Of a DNA stretch of 64,000 nucleotides, positions 41,393 through 54,670 are shown piece by piece (position 1 is the stretch's first letter; each line of letters begins with the position of its first letter). A program made the position numbers and the translations under genes. The stretch is from Pseudoips prasinana (lineage: Eukaryota; Arthropoda; Insecta; Lepidoptera; Nolidae). The stretch covers positions 10,999,501 through 11,063,500 of the forward strand of contig OX621250.1 in assembly GCA_951640165.1 (NCBI GenBank), written 5' to 3'. The notes beneath the pieces were generated by a model that saw nothing but the letters and a program-made list of their open reading frames with translations, had not been told where the DNA came from and made no database searches.

Positions 41393-42398
41393 TTACGTTT
41401 GCGTAAAATTTTAGGAATTACAATTCGATACCCCCAAACTATACAACCATGATCAATTTGTAAAGTTTCTTTGCGATGAAAGTACGGTTTTTCATTTTCC
41501 AATTCCGTTTGATCTGGCCAACCGCTTAGGATATACCCATAAATTTTACACAAAATCACATCCTTTTTTATTGCCTTTGCGACATCTTTGTGATTTAAAG
41601 GAAATGTATCCTCAACGTAATGTATAAAAGCCGCCTCCCCTTTGTTATCTTTTATTTTATTATTGGATACGACAAGAGGTAAGCGCGATAGGCCATCCGC
41701 ATTCCCGTTCTTATCGGATGATACAAATACTATATCAAACTCATACGCGGCGAGCCGAACCGCATACCTTTGCAGACGACTAGCAGCTGTTTGCGGTATG
41801 CCATGTTTAGGGCCAAAGATATAAATAAGAGCTTTATGACCACTACGTAAAGTGAATTTACGCCCAAACAAATACTGATGGTGTCTAGACACTCCGTATA
41901 CAATAGCCAGCGCTTCTTTATCAATCTGACTGTATCGGCGCTCCGCCTCATTCAGCGTGCGCGAGGCACAGCACACAATGCGCTCGCTACTGTCAGGGTA
42001 AATGTGCGAAAGCACCGCGCCGAGCCCGTACTAAGAGCTGTCTACTGCTAACAGCAGCGGGCAACTGCGGGTCGTAGTGCGCGAGCGCCGGTCCACTCAC
42101 CAGCTGTTCCTTAATGTCTCTAAAAGCCCGCTCACATGCCTGCGACCATTTCCACCTGCCATTTTTACCTAACAAGGCATACAATGGATGCAAAGTTGTA
42201 CTTACACTAGGCAAAAAACGTGAATAATAATTAATTAAACGCAGTGCAGCCCTTAATTGCGACACATTTTGAGGTGCCGGTAAATTACTAATAGCTGCCA
42301 TCTTTTCATTGTCTGTAAATAACCCGCGTACACTTATGCACCTTAATATTTCCTGCGCACCTGACTGCTTCCGAACATGGACTCCGATTACAGCAAAG
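41393..42398 (-). pseudogene. Gypsy RT end and RNase H
   Basis: From the LINE junction the minus strand reads NLPAPQNVSQLRAALRLINY, SRFLPSVSTTLHPLYALLGK, and WKWSQACERAFRDIKEQLV. After a frame change it reads CCASRTLNEAERRYSQIDKEALAIVYG, HHQYLFGRKFTLRSGHKALI (RNase H block) and ADGLSRLP. Frameshift near 42010. The N-terminal RT part lies at 55975-56490, on the other side of the 13.6-kb LINE insertion. Confidence 0.88.
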
Positions 42399-42748
42399 TC
42401 CTGTGGCGATGGGGTGAGGTAGAGAGGTCTGGATTGATGCGAACCAGGCTTTGTCTGATGCCTGCACACGGGCGGTTCTGGGGGTGTATGTATGTACACC
42501 GTGGTCGCTTTCGCTCTGCGCATGGGGTGACAGAATGGATTCGGCAGCACCCAGGGTGACAAAGCAGCCCTATTTAGGGAGGCACTGCTTTCCCTGCTCA
42601 GCCAGGGAGGGGACTAGAAAAGGTGTCCCAAAAAAATGCTCACCCCGAATTAAGAGAGGGTAGTAACCACGGCTGCCTCTGCATCTATTTCTATCGTGGT
42701 CGACGCTACACAAGTAATAAAAAGAAAACGCAACCATCATCCAATACT

Positions 42749-44946
42749 ATGACATTCGGTGCGTGGAACGTTCGGACGCTTCTCGATAGTGATGTTAACG
42801 CCTGTCCTGAGCGAAAAACCGCTATTGTAGCTCGAGAACTTCGTCGCTATAATATTGATGTGGCTGCTCTCAGCGAAACACATCTCGCTGACGAAGGGGA
42901 GCTGGTGGAAGACGGTGGCGGGTATACTTTTCTGTGGAAAGGTACTGCTGCCTCTGAACCGCGGCGGTCGGGCGTCGGTTTTGCTATCAAAAACCACCTC
43001 TTAAAGCGTCTTCAGGAATATCCTGTGCACATTTCTGACCGCGTGACCACATTGCGCTTGCATCTTGAACACGATAATTATGTCATCAGTGTCTATGCTC
43101 CAACGCTGGAGAAGTCTGATGACATCAAGGATAAATTTTATGAGGAATTGACACACTGTCTCGAGCGCGTACGCCCCAGTGAACAGATCTTACTACTGGG
43201 CGACTTTAATGCCAGAGTCGGGCGGGACTATGAAGCCTGGCCTAAAGTTTTAGGCAGACACGGAATAGGCAACATGAATAGTAATGGCAGGTTGTTGCTT
43301 AGTCTTTGTGCTCAATTCGATATGGCTATAACGAACACTATGTTCCGACTTCGCGCCAAGCACAAGGCTACGTGGATGCACCCACGATCAAAACACTGGC
43401 ATTTAATTGATTACGCAATCGTACGACAAAAAGATATTTCCCAAAACCAAATAACCCGTGTAATGCGGGGAGCACACTGTTGGACTGATCACCGGCTTTT
43501 TGTCACCAAATTGAATCTCTGCTTACGTCGTCCCCGCAGATCAGGAAGAGTGAAGCTTGCGTGCTTAGATGTAGATAAGCTTCAGAATCTCGGGACTAGA
43601 CAACAGTTTGCACAAACTTTAGCTAGTACGCTCCCATCCCTACGAAACGGCGCGGAGGGGGTTGATGCAGAGTGGGGAGCTTTATCTTCTCATATTTTAG
43701 GCACTGCTCAAAATACTTTGGGTGTCAAAGTCCGTAAGAATGAGGACTGGTTTGATGAGAACGATAGGGTTCTTGCGGATGCAATCGGCAAACATCGTGT
43801 CCTGCTTAGGAATGGTAGCAGAGAGAAGCAAGGTAGAGGCGCTGCAGAGATCAAAAAGAGTGACCTGGAGCTGCGAAAACTTTCTAGGGAAATAAAAAAT
43901 CGGTGGTGGCAAGAAAAAGCTCGGCACATGCAGTGGCTTGCTGATACGAATCAGCTCGGAGAGTTCTACGGTGAGGTTCGAAAACTGATTAGTACGAGGA
44001 ATTCGCTGAAGGTCCCTTTGAAGTCCATGGACGGCAAAGGCCTTCTAGAATCTAAAGACGCTATATTAAAGCGATGGGCTGAACACTTAAGTGCCCTACT
44101 TAATGTTGATCGATCAGCTGATCTAGAACACATCAGATCGATGCCTCAGATGTCAGTAGTAAGTCAGATGAACGAGCCACTGTCACGCAATGAGATCGTT
44201 CTTGCCATAAAACAACAGCCAAATAAGCGTGCGGCTGGCATGGACTGCATACCGGGAGAATTGATCAAATATGGCATGGCATATGACGAGTTGCATTCAG
44301 CCTTTTATGAACTTTTTGTTCTTGTGTGGGAAACGGAACGTATTCCAGCAGACTTTAAAGTGTCTCGTATTTGTGCCCTATACAAGAACAAAGGCGACCG
44401 TTCCGATTGTAACTCTTACCGCGGTATTTCACTTTTATCAGTCCCTGGAAAAGTCTTTGCCAGAGTATTACTAAACCGCCTAATGACCCTATCTGAAAAG
44501 ATTTTGCCGGAAACCCAGTTTGGCTTCCGACCTAACCGAGGCACTTGTGAGGCGATTTTCTCATTGCGTCAACTACAAGAAAAGAGCCGTGAACAGGGGC
44601 GAAAGCTATACCTGTGCTTCGTTGACCTTGAGAAAGCCTTTGATAGTGTGCCTCGAGAAGCCCTCTGGATAGTACTGGAAAAGTTAGGATGCACGGATGA
44701 ATTTGTGAGACTCCTGAGACTCCTGCTGGAGTGCTGTGTCGCTGTCGACGACGATCAGTCAGACTTCTTTCCCGTTACCTGTGGGGTGAAGCAAGGGTGT
44801 GTTCTTGCACCTACACTGTTCGCGTTGTACTTTGCAGTCGTAGTCCGCGAGGCCCTGCAATTATTTTCCGATGGAGTTCACATCCGTTTCCGAACAGACG
44901 GCAATCTTTTTAATCTAGCCAGATTTAAGGCCCGCACCAAAGTTTC
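42749..44946 (+). pseudogene. LINE endonuclease and RT N-terminal part
   Basis: ATG at 42749. Endonuclease: MTFGAWNVRTLLDSD, VAALSETHLADEGEL, SVYAPTLE, ILLLGDFNARVG, WTDHRLF. RT: PNKRAAGMDCIPGELIKYG, NSYRGISLLSVPGKVFARVL, QFGFRPNRGTCEAIF, LCFVDLEKAFDSVP, TCGVKQGCVLAPTLFALYF. Open for more than 730 codons, then cut by the errantivirus LTR just before the catalytic box. A remarkably clean frame for a dead copy; translation past 44946 is LTR sequence. Confidence 0.92.
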
Positions 44947-44950
44947 GTAT

Positions 44951-45206
44951 TTTTTTGCGCGATCTCCGGGAGGAGTTTTTAAAAAAAACTATTTTTTTAA
45001 TCCCCGAAAATAATGTTTATTATTGTCTCCCAAAATACATTACTATTTGTATATCTCTAACTTTCGACACAATTTGATATAACCGGTCAGAGCTTCATGC
45101 TCTACGAGGTCTGGATGCTAACTAACTCGACTCTCTAACAGCATGGCAATAAAGCTTTTTATACTATAATAAAAATGCATGCTTTGCATTTACTTGCAAG
45201 GGAAAT
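44951..45206 (-). repeat. 3' LTR of errantivirus-like element, first bases displaced
   Basis: Matches the 5' LTR closely from GCGCGATCTCC to GCAAGGGAAAT, then breaks where the palindrome starts; the last 12 or so bases (ACGGATATAACA in plus) are not in place. Confidence 0.85.
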
Positions 45207-45559
45207 TAAGAAATATTGTTTACTTTTATTTAAGCTCTTTGTTCTAACTTTAATGTAACATTGTTAAACTCAAGCTTTGGACACAAGATTCTATATGTCA
45301 ATTACAAGTCATATATCTCTATGAACTTCGCGTTCATCTTATTTAAGATGAAGCTTCGTCTTCTAGGGGGGACGTGTTATATCCGTTAACACGTCCCCCC
45401 TAGAAGACGAAGCTTCATCTTAAATAAGATGAACGCGAAGTTCATAGAGATATATGACTTGTAATTGACATATAGAATCTTGTGTCCAAAGCTTGAGTTT
45501 AACAATGTTACATTAAAGTTAGAACAAAGAGCTTAAATAAAAGTAAACAATATTTCTTA
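45207..45559. repeat. Palindrome with 173-bp arms at LTR/polypurine junction
   Basis: Arms 45207-45379 and 45387-45559, spacer TATCCGT. The arms contain the polypurine tract (AGGGGGGACG) and upstream internal sequence; the centre contains the LTR start TGTTATATCCGT. By eye the arms are essentially identical. Confidence 0.93.
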
Positions 45560-45790
45560 AAATTATTATTAATGCTATTTGTTTTATAGCAATTACATAT
45601 ATGTACTTATTAATATTAAGTCCCCAAAAATAGAAAATAAACATAAAATAAAAGAATAGATTTGTATATAGTTATTGTTAAAATTAGTAGTTACTAAGAT
45701 TTCGATTTAATTTATCGAATTGTCTTAATTTTACATCTTTAGTTAACTTATTTATTTCTATTTCGGGTAAACTTCGAATAGATCTCCTGT

Positions 45791-47621
45791 CTATCTCATC
45801 AGAGTCATGACATAAATGTTGGACAATGCAATTGAGTTACTTAAAGGATTCTCATTTCTATTATGTCTTTTATTGTAACATTGATTGAATATTTGTATAC
45901 AACAAGATGGGTTTATACAGTGAGCAAAACATTTTTTATAACATTTGTATAATAAAAAGATTACAATTACACTTATTATTATGTAAGTTAGTGCCGAATA
46001 ATAATGACCATATTTAACTATATGCGATTGATTTTTCGCTTGGTTAATCTGATTTTCCAAGTTATCTAATTTGTGCGAGGCTAAATTAAGTGATTCTAAG
46101 TTGATATTGCTTAAAGTTATAGGAGTTAATTTTTCATACGTTTCATTAACAAGATTGAATTTGCAACAATCATCTTGTATGATATTAAAGTTTAATGATA
46201 ATTGGCTAGGCAAAGTTTGATTGTAACTATGTGAAGAATAGAATTGTAATGTTTGAAAATATCCGACACAGTTATTTTCCAAGGTCAAAATACCAGTACC
46301 TTGTAAGGTATAATCTTTAATATCATTATTACATTTTACAGTTAACTTGTTCGGTTTTGACTGTACAAAAATAAATTTACCATCGTTTAACTTTTGCCAT
46401 ATATTTACACTACCATAGATAAGTTTACTGTTACACATTTCAGGTATTGATAAAGTAACTTCGGTTAAGAGCTTGGACTCGCATGATGGGTTATTAATAG
46501 TTGATAAAATTGAAGGTAATGGACAAACAATATAATCCTTATTGACATTTTTACACTGATTTATGTCGTCTAATAGCGCGTAACTTAATCTATCATCAGA
46601 TATAGCTATAAACAATTTGGATGGATTAATTAATACATAAGTCAAGAAATTATTACCTTCGTGTGGTGTAGGTAAAGGCAAGTTCTTATATACATTGAAC
46701 TTGACTGGATTTATTAAAGGTATTTGAATAACAAACATTAATTTATTATTATAATAATATGAAGTTAACAGAGATAGATCTATGATATTATGTATATTAT
46801 CTAGAGTTAATGAAACAGGGAACTCCAGATTTGATTTAAATTGCTTGCTTCTTATAAGTTCATTGTACAATTTAATAGGAGTTAAAACATAAGGGTGTAA
46901 AATATTAGCTTTTGCAAACAAAATAGAATTTAAAATAGTATCTAAAATATTAGAAATTGACAATAGAGAACTTTCTAAAATATTAAACATAGAATTAATT
47001 TTCTCAATATTTATTAAATTAGAGTTAATTTTAGAGTTTTCCATAAATATATAGTTTAATTTCTCAATATGTTTATTTAATCTCATTTCATTTTCATTTA
47101 ATTTGTGTATGGAAATATTAAAGTTATTTATTGTAGATTGAACGACATGTATGTTATCTTTCATTAAAGAATAAATTTGTTTTTCATTTTGTTGACAAGT
47201 TGTAATAGCTTCATCATAATGTCTAGCATCCTCGGCGTCTAAAGTGCCAAAGAAAAACTTTAATATTTCGCCACCAAATTCGAGTGACCTTTTAGCGTGA
47301 TTTGGAGATTTCTCAGACACGAGATGGGATAATGAATTATATTTAAGATAATTAGTATTTAAAAGAATTTCTAAAGGGTCAATTGTATCCTTACAATCTA
47401 ACTTAATTATAGCTAAGTTTCTTGCTTTTTCGCAGAAAGCAGATACACTTAAAATAGAATTTTGTATTTTGTCTAAATAGGGTTTAACAGGAACGATTTC
47501 TACATAGGTTATGATGTTCCAAAAATCGTTATAAAAATACGCTATAGCTGTCGGGTCAAAATATATGCCCGGACTATGAGATATAGTCTCAATTGGTTCC
47601 GCCAAACTCGGTCGGACACAT
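45791..47621 (-). CDS. env: Errantivirus-like envelope protein, open frame
   Basis: About 610 codons without a stop. The frame opens right after a splice acceptor (TTTATTGTTACAG at about 47622) with no in-frame ATG at its start, in line with env of errantiviruses being made from a spliced mRNA. A basic KRS site followed by a Gly/Phe-rich stretch near residue 110 looks like the cleavage and fusion-peptide region of F-type envelopes. Near the C-terminus a hydrophobic segment (YIIISVIVIFLLY) is followed by a Cys-rich tail. It would act in the membrane as a fusion protein. The best preserved gene of this element. Confidence 0.85.
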
Positions 47622-47857
47622 CTGTAACAATAAATGAATCTCCTTAAATTTAACGTTAATTTGCTTAAGTATTAATTTTTAAAATATAGAAGATTAAATT
47701 TAATTAAAGATTTTTTTTTCAAGAGAGTTTTTATTAATGTAAAATATTTAGTTCCTGCAAGACAAGCCAAGACAAGAACATTTACTCAAAATTTTGTGAA
47801 ATAAGTATTATTTGATTTTGATTTGATAATTAATATTTGTTTATTTATTTATTTTGA

Positions 47858-48966
47858 TTAATTGGCTGGTTTTATTTCATTAGTATGATATTTAATGTGT
47901 TTTCTATTTATTAATAAGGAAACATTATATTTTCCATGTATTTTTACTATTTTATACGGGCCTTTCCAAATTGGGGATAAGGCTTTTCGTAGCCTATGAT
48001 GGTGTTTTAGGTACACCATGTCGCCAACTTTGTAGGTTTTTGTGGAAGAATTTGTGTCATAATATTGTTTTGATGTTTCTTTACTTTTAGATATATTTTC
48101 TAAAGCTCTTTCACGCGAATATCTCATGCGATATTGAAGAGCACGAATGTATTCTTGATAAGTAGTAGAATCGTTTGTTTCATAGAGACTACTAGGTATG
48201 GACGGTTTATGACCGTAAAGTAATTCATAAGGGGTAAATTCGGTTGTGCAATGTGAAGTAGTGTTATATGTTAACATAGCAGTTGCTAGGTAGCAATGCC
48301 AATCGTCATGGTTATCATTGACGAAAGATTTCAGGTATTCCTTGAGGGTAGCATGGCTTCTTTCTAGAGCGCCATTTGTTTGGGGATGATACGGGGTAGA
48401 ATATAGATTTTTAATTTTAAGAATTTCTGTTAATTGTTTAAAAGTTCAGACGTAAAACAAGTACCTTGATCGGTTAAGATCATTTTGGGAAACCCAAATA
48501 AAGAAAAGAAATGAATTAAATTTCGTGCAACTTCGTCTGTTGAACACGTCATCATGGGATAAGCGGATGAAAACTTTGTTAAGTCATCCTGAAGAGTTAA
48601 AATATATTTAAATTTTTGAAGGCCAGCTTCGGGCAAAGTGCCAACGATATCTAGGGCTAATCTTTCAAAAGGCTTGGTACTTGAGGAAGTTATTACCATA
48701 GGTGCTTTATTAGAAGATCTTAGAGGCTTATTTACTTGACATAACTTACAATCTTTTACAAATCGTTCAATATCTGAACGCATACTTTTCCAGCAATACG
48801 ATGCTTTTATTCTACTGTACATTCGTTTGACGCCTGGGTGACCAGCTATAGTGGTACCATGATTTTCCTTAAGAATATTAGGTACTTCGGCAGGAGTAGG
48901 ATAAATGATTTGATTTTTGTAAATATGCACCTTAATATTTGTGCCATGAAAAATAAAAGATATCAT
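47858..48966 (-). pseudogene. Errantivirus-like integrase, frameshifted
   Basis: First frame: HPGVKRMYSRIKASYCW and CKLCQVNK (zinc site), then Asp in LALDIVGTLPEAG and Asp in MILTDQGTCFTSE. After a shift near 48440 the reading passes the HPQTNGALERSHATLKEYLK block with the catalytic Glu, and ends in the KVGDMVYLKHHHRLRKALSP domain; stop at 47858. Confidence 0.88.
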
Positions 48967-49141
48967 ATTGTAGATTTTATGTAAACTAATTTAGTAAAAG
49001 GTTCGGAGAAATCCGAAATAGCTAACTCCTTTTCATAGTTATCGGTAGAAATTATTTTATTTCGCAATTGCATCAATAACTTATAAATACTGCGATAACT
49101 TGTTTCTTCGTAATGATGAACCTTAGTAAATAAGAAATATA

Positions 49142-50840
49142 CTATTTTATTATTCGATTCGACCATGTGAACAGTTTCAAGTTCACGTTCAAGACTTTGC
49201 AACTCATCAGAATCAGTTCTATGTATGATAACAGTTGCTCGCAATGCGGCATAGAGTAGTCAAAATCCAGACAGACTGGACAAGCTTTTATTTTTTGTTT
49301 CGCTAAATGAAGAGATTGGCTGTGCTCTTCTATTTCCGTATCGTTATTCGATGCGGTTTTTAGAAATTGTTTTTTGAAATATTGTTCATATGACCAATTA
49401 TTTAAATTTGAATTATTTAAAGCATTAATAGGGTATCGCGACAACGTATCGACATTAGAATTTAGACGTCCTTGTTTATATACAATTTCATAATCATATT
49501 CTTCTAACTTAAGGCGCCATCGTATGAGACGACTGCCTGGATCCTTGACATTGAAAAGCCAGACTAAGGGCCTGTGATCCGTGACAATTTTAAATTGGTA
49601 TCCATATAAATACGGACGGAATGTTTTAACGCCAAATAAAGGGCTAGAAGTTCTTTCTCTGTCGTAGAGTAGTTTCCTTCTGCTTTATTAAGAGTTCGTG
49701 ATGCATAGGCTATCGGCTTATCTTTTCCGATTTCGCCTTGGGAAAGAATCGCTCCAACGGCGTAGTTAGACGCATCTGTGGTTAAAATAAAAGGTTTAGA
49801 ATAATCTGGATATTGAAGTAGAGGTGCTGAGATTAATTTATTTTTTAGAGTTTGAAAAGCAAGTTCTTGTTCTTGCGACCAAACGAAAGCGACATCTTTC
49901 TTTAAAAGAGACGTTAAAGGTTTAGTGATTTTTGAGAAGTTTTCTATAAATCTGCGGTAATAGGCTACTAGACCTAGGAAAGACTTAATGTCTTTAGGAT
50001 TTTTGGGAACAGGAAGATCTTCAATGGCTTTAATTTTATCGGGATTTGGTGAAACACCTTTATCCGTGATTACATGACCTAGATAAGTAACTTCGCGGCG
50101 TAAAAACTCGCACTTATCAGGCTGCAATTTGAGATTATGTTGCCTAAATCTATCAAGTACTAGTTTTAGTTTGGAAATATGGGTTTCGAGGTCAAATGAG
50201 TATAAAATACAGTCATCAAGGTAGATATAGCAATGTAGACCTTGGAGACCAGATAAAACGGTATTCATGAGGCGTTGGAAAGTACTAGGACCGTTTTTTA
50301 AACCGAATGGCATTCGATTAAACTGATAATGTCCAGAAGTTTCATTAGTTCCCACGATTGTGAAACCTGTTTTTGCTGCATCGGCAGGATTAAGAGGAAT
50401 TTGGTGAAAACCACTAACAAGATCAAGAGTTGTAAAATATTTAGAATGACCTAATTGGTCGAGTATATCTGTAATTAAAGGAATAGGATAGATTTCAGAA
50501 ACAGTAGCATCATTAAGACGACGATAGTCAATTACTATTCGCCATTTTCGTTTGCCAGACGCATCTGTCTTCTTTGGGACAACCCATACTGGGGCGCTCC
50601 ATGGCGATAGAGATGGACGTATGATATTTTGCTCTAGCATTTTGCCTATTTGGCGGTCCACTTCTTCTTTGTGGCACTCGGGAAAACGATATGATTTTAC
50701 GTGAATAGGGGCGGCATCCCCTGTATTGATTGAATGGCTAATTGTATCAGTACAGGTGAGTGATTCACCTTCTAGATGAAATACATCCGTATATTGAGAA
50801 CAACAGTCTAATAGAGCTGTTTTTTCCTCTTGATTTAAGT
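49142..50840 (-). pseudogene. Errantivirus-like reverse transcriptase and RNase H, frameshifted
   Basis: Reads KEEVDRQIGKMLEQNIIRPS, WRIVIDYRRLNDATV, YFTTLDLVSGFHQIPL, FNRMPFGLKNGPSTFQ, CYIYLDDCILYS (catalytic YLDD), FLGLVAYYRRFIENFSK, then RNase H TTDASNYAVGAILSQG and AYASRTLNKAEGNYSTTEKE. The first GTG is internal, not a start. The frame breaks near 49600 in RNase H. Confidence 0.9.
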
Positions 50841-50847
50841 GAGAAGT

Positions 50848-51545
50848 TCAAATTTGATTTAGAACTAGATTTTGTCTATCAACGACAGAAGTAGATATAT
50901 TATTTATAGTTTCGATACTGTTCAATGACAGCTTAGATAATTTATTATCTATAGGGGTAAGATGTACAAAATAATCATTAATTACGATATCAGATTCAGT
51001 GGTATTTAGGATAGAAACATTAACTCTGCGATTTGGTTTTAAAGCAACGACACAGTTTGCTACATATACACCTTCAGATATCATATGATCTAGGACTAAA
51101 GCTTCATTAAGATAGGATAATTCATCGATTTTATTTAATACGCCACATTCAATTACATCTTCTGAACGAGCAGGAATCGTATAGATTGGCAACTTGAAAT
51201 ATAAAGGTAATGTATGATTTTGCATTGTTAAACATTCTTTATTATAATCAACAACGGCTTTTAGGTGACCTAGAGAGTCTGTCCCTATTATACCATCGTA
51301 TTCGAGATCGATGTCGTCTTTTACGACATGAAATTTAAAGGAATAGATTTCTTTTGACAATGTAAATTGCATTTGAAAAGTGCCTAATGTTTGGCAATGT
51401 GTTTCGGTGTCATTTATACCTTTGAGTCGAATTATTTCTTGAGACAACTCGGGTTTTTAATTTAAACTTGATTCTCTGACTAAAGATACACTAGCTCCGG
51501 TATCTATTAAGAATATAAGCGCTCTACAAGAGTGCTTTGTATATA
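50848..51545 (-). pseudogene. Errantivirus-like aspartic protease, frameshifted
   Basis: The active-site block FLIDTGASVSLVRES is at about 51500-51460, followed by a stop; the frame at 51447-50848 continues with the flap and GIIGTDSL region of retropepsins. Cleaves Gag and Pol in the particle. Confidence 0.8.
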
Positions 51546-51563
51546 GGAAAATATGTGGAAGAG

Positions 51564-52523
51564 TTACCTTCTTAATAAATGAATTGATTTCGTACAATGG
51601 AATATTATTCCGAAATTTATGTTTTCAGTGCGGCATGATGTTGATGGTTTCAACAGCTGATTGGAGGTAAGTTTGATTTCAGAATCGTGTACAGCTTGGT
51701 GTACATCCTTACTATGAGGTAGGATATTAGACTTATTATTATTAGAATTAGATTTAGACTGATCACTAGAATTAGGGTTAGTGTAAGACTTAGGATAAGA
51801 TTTAGCATTACAACTAGTATAAGATTTATTATGGCTCAGGTCCTCCTTGGGCAACTGGCTTATATAAGACTTAGAACTAGAATTAGTATAAGATTTATTA
51901 TGGCTCAGGTCCTCCTTGGGCAACTGGCTTAAATAAGATTTATTTTGGCTCAGGTCCTCATTGGGCAACTGGCTCATGTAAGATTTAGAACTAGAATTCG
52001 TATAAGATTTATTATAGCTCAGGTCCTCATTGGGCAACTGGCTTATATAAGATTTAGAACTAGAATTAGTATAAGATTTATTATAGCTCAGGTCCTCACT
52101 GGGCAACTGGCATATAGATGATTTAGAAATAGTACAAGATTTAGTATAACTCAGTTCCTTTTTGGGCAACTGGCATATAAATGATTTAGAATTAGTACAA
52201 GATTTAGTATGACTCAGTTCCTCTTTGGGCAACTGGCATATAAATGATTTAGAATTAGTACTAGATTTAGTATGACTCAGTTCCTCTTCGGGCAACTGGC
52301 ATATAAATGATTTAGCATTAGATTTAGTGTAAGATTTAGCATAGCTTAGCTCCTCTTTGGGCAACTGGCATTTACAAGATTTAGAATAAGAATTAGCATA
52401 GCTCAGCTCCTTTTTGGGCAACTGGCATGTATAAGATTTAGGATTAGAATTAACATAAGATTTAGCATGTCTCAGTTCCTCTTTGGGAAATTGGCATGTA
52501 TAACATTTAGTATTAGAATTCAT
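51564..52523 (-). pseudogene. Tandem-repeat QLPKEELS region between gag and protease
   Basis: ATG at 52523. About 11 units of 15-23 residues around the core (C/S)QLPKEELS, separated by (S/T)KSYTNSNSKS-like linkers, from 52520 to about 51830; then a Ser/Asn-rich tail. At DNA level it is a minisatellite of 45-69-bp units, readable in one frame all the way. No known domain. It lies where Gag C-terminus or a Gag-Pol linker is expected. Confidence 0.8.
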
Positions 52524-52600
52524 ATTAGATTTAGCATTAGTGTATATTGTGCCATAAACATATTTTGGGGATTCCGATTGGCACGCTATCGGAATCCGAT

Positions 52601-53534
52601 TTAGTTTAAAGTATTATTTTGATCCATGGGCACATCACTAGTTTGACAACAATGAATATTAGAATTCCCTCTGTTCGTGACACTACTCTGTGCACGATAG
52701 TTAGGTACTTGAGTATCATGTTGCACATTACGACGTTGGTTATTGTACTGTCGTTTGCGGCATTCATTTATCATATGACCCATTTTCTTGCAATAAGAAC
52801 ACATTTTATTTTGTGGGAAATTATTCGAAATTTGAGTTTGCATGGGAAAACGATTTTGTGAATTTGAATAATTAGTGTTATAAGTTTTAACATGTTTGTT
52901 TTTATTTTCAAAACACTCTGACGAAGAAGACTTGTTTATTACAAGTCGTACACCTTTTCTGGAATTTTGGGAATAACCTTGAGGCGTTAAATATTTTTTC
53001 CTCATCAATGGCATGAGTATTTGCCTCATTTAATGATTTAGGGTTTCGGCAGCGGACAATATGAGAGAAACTAGGGTTCAAGCCCATAAGAAAAGTATTG
53101 AGTGCCAGGTCTTCCATACCGGCAACTCGACCTACGAGTTCCTCGTCCTTATCACATGAAAAATGTATGTCGGATAGTAATCGTGTTAAGCACGACTCTA
53201 GCCTTAAATATTGAGTTACTGATTCTGAGGGCAAGTTCTGTTTACAATTTTGTAAATCAGACAATAAATTAAAGGAATGTTTCTTTTCGCCAAAGGCTTG
53301 TTTTAGAAAATCTTTTAATTCCTTCCAGGTTTTAAATGATTTTAACGAGCATGCAACTTGTGCTTTACCTTCTAATTGAGAGATTATAAATTGACATAAA
53401 GTAGTCTGCTGATCTGTAGAAGCAAGGTTCATAGCATTTTCACAATTTGTAAGAAAAGCTGGGAGTGTTTCCCGTTTACCATCGTATGGTTTAATGAATT
53501 TTGTTAAAAAGTTTAATGTGACAGAGTTAGACAT
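52601..53534 (-). pseudogene. Errantivirus-like Gag, one frameshift
   Basis: ATG at 53534. Capsid-type helical region (LNFLTKFIKPYDGKRETLPA, FIISQLEGKAQVACSL, FKTWKELKDFLKQAFGEKK), frame change near 52960, then a nucleocapsid zinc knuckle CSYCKKMGHMINEC and Asn/Gln-rich end. Packages the RNA genome. Confidence 0.85.
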
Positions 53535-54670
53535 TTTCTTTTTTTCTGCTGTCGGTTCCAGTTTTTACAGTAGTTTCAGATTTCGACATTGAGATTATAA
53601 AATTAGAAATGTTATGTTAATATAGGAAATTATGTAGATTAATTATTTAATAATTAGTTGTTTATTATTTTACGAGTTAGTTATTAAAATGTAGTAATTA
53701 TTTAGTAAGCTAGTAAGTAGGTACTATTATATAGCAGATATTTGGGTATGACTTTGTAATATAGTTTTATGAATAGAATTTCGATACAAGACAAACGTAA
53801 TTTTAAGATTTAAGTAGTAAGATTTCGTGATAAGATTTAGTAATAAGATTTCGTGATAAGATTTTAGTTTATAAGATATAGTTATAAGATATAAAAATAT
53901 ATGACATATAGTAATTTATGTATATTCCTATGATTTCAGTATAGGATATACGACAAAAATTATTACATAAGATTTTGTTATAAGAATTAGAACATAAGAT
54001 TTGATAGTAGTATTACGATTTCGATACAAGATTTTAAAACAATGATCTTATATTTTATATATTAAGATTTAGAAATATTAAAAATAAAGTTCAATCTTCG
54101 GAAACGATGCATAACAAATTTTATAAATTGATTTTTCACTGAAATTTCACTGCACACACAAATAACACAAAATAGAGTCGAACTGGTAAAGAATTAAGAG
54201 TCACGTTGACATCAGGAACACGAAGATGAAGATGTTGAGGCGAGATTGCTGCATCCTTGTAGAAATCTGGCTGATAATTATTGAAGAACTAACACGTGGA
54301 AAATGTGGAGCTACTTATACACCTATTAGGTTTATTGGCTCTAGATATTTGAAGACGAAGACGAAGTCTGCTCGAGATTGGTCAAATGGTAGTCGCGGCG
54401 CCGGCTCACGCTTAGTGAGCGGAGGCTGATGGTCGGCTGCGCTCTAGTTACACAAACTGGAGATTTAGGGTAACACGGGGTTGTAGCGCTGGCTCACGCT
54501 TAAAGAGCGGAGGCTGACAGTCGGCTGCAAAGGGTACTTGCTTGTATGATGCGGGCTCACACTGCGAGGGGTGGAGACTTATCGTCGATCTTGCGCTGCA
54601 CAGTACACTCGCTCTCGGAACTGTTCGAATGCTGTGGTCTGAATACGGATCCAGAGAACCTTACAGCATC

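Noticed and set aside
52619..52861. Plus-strand 80-codon frame over the retroviral nucleocapsid
   Set aside because: Antisense shadow of Gag without a motif.
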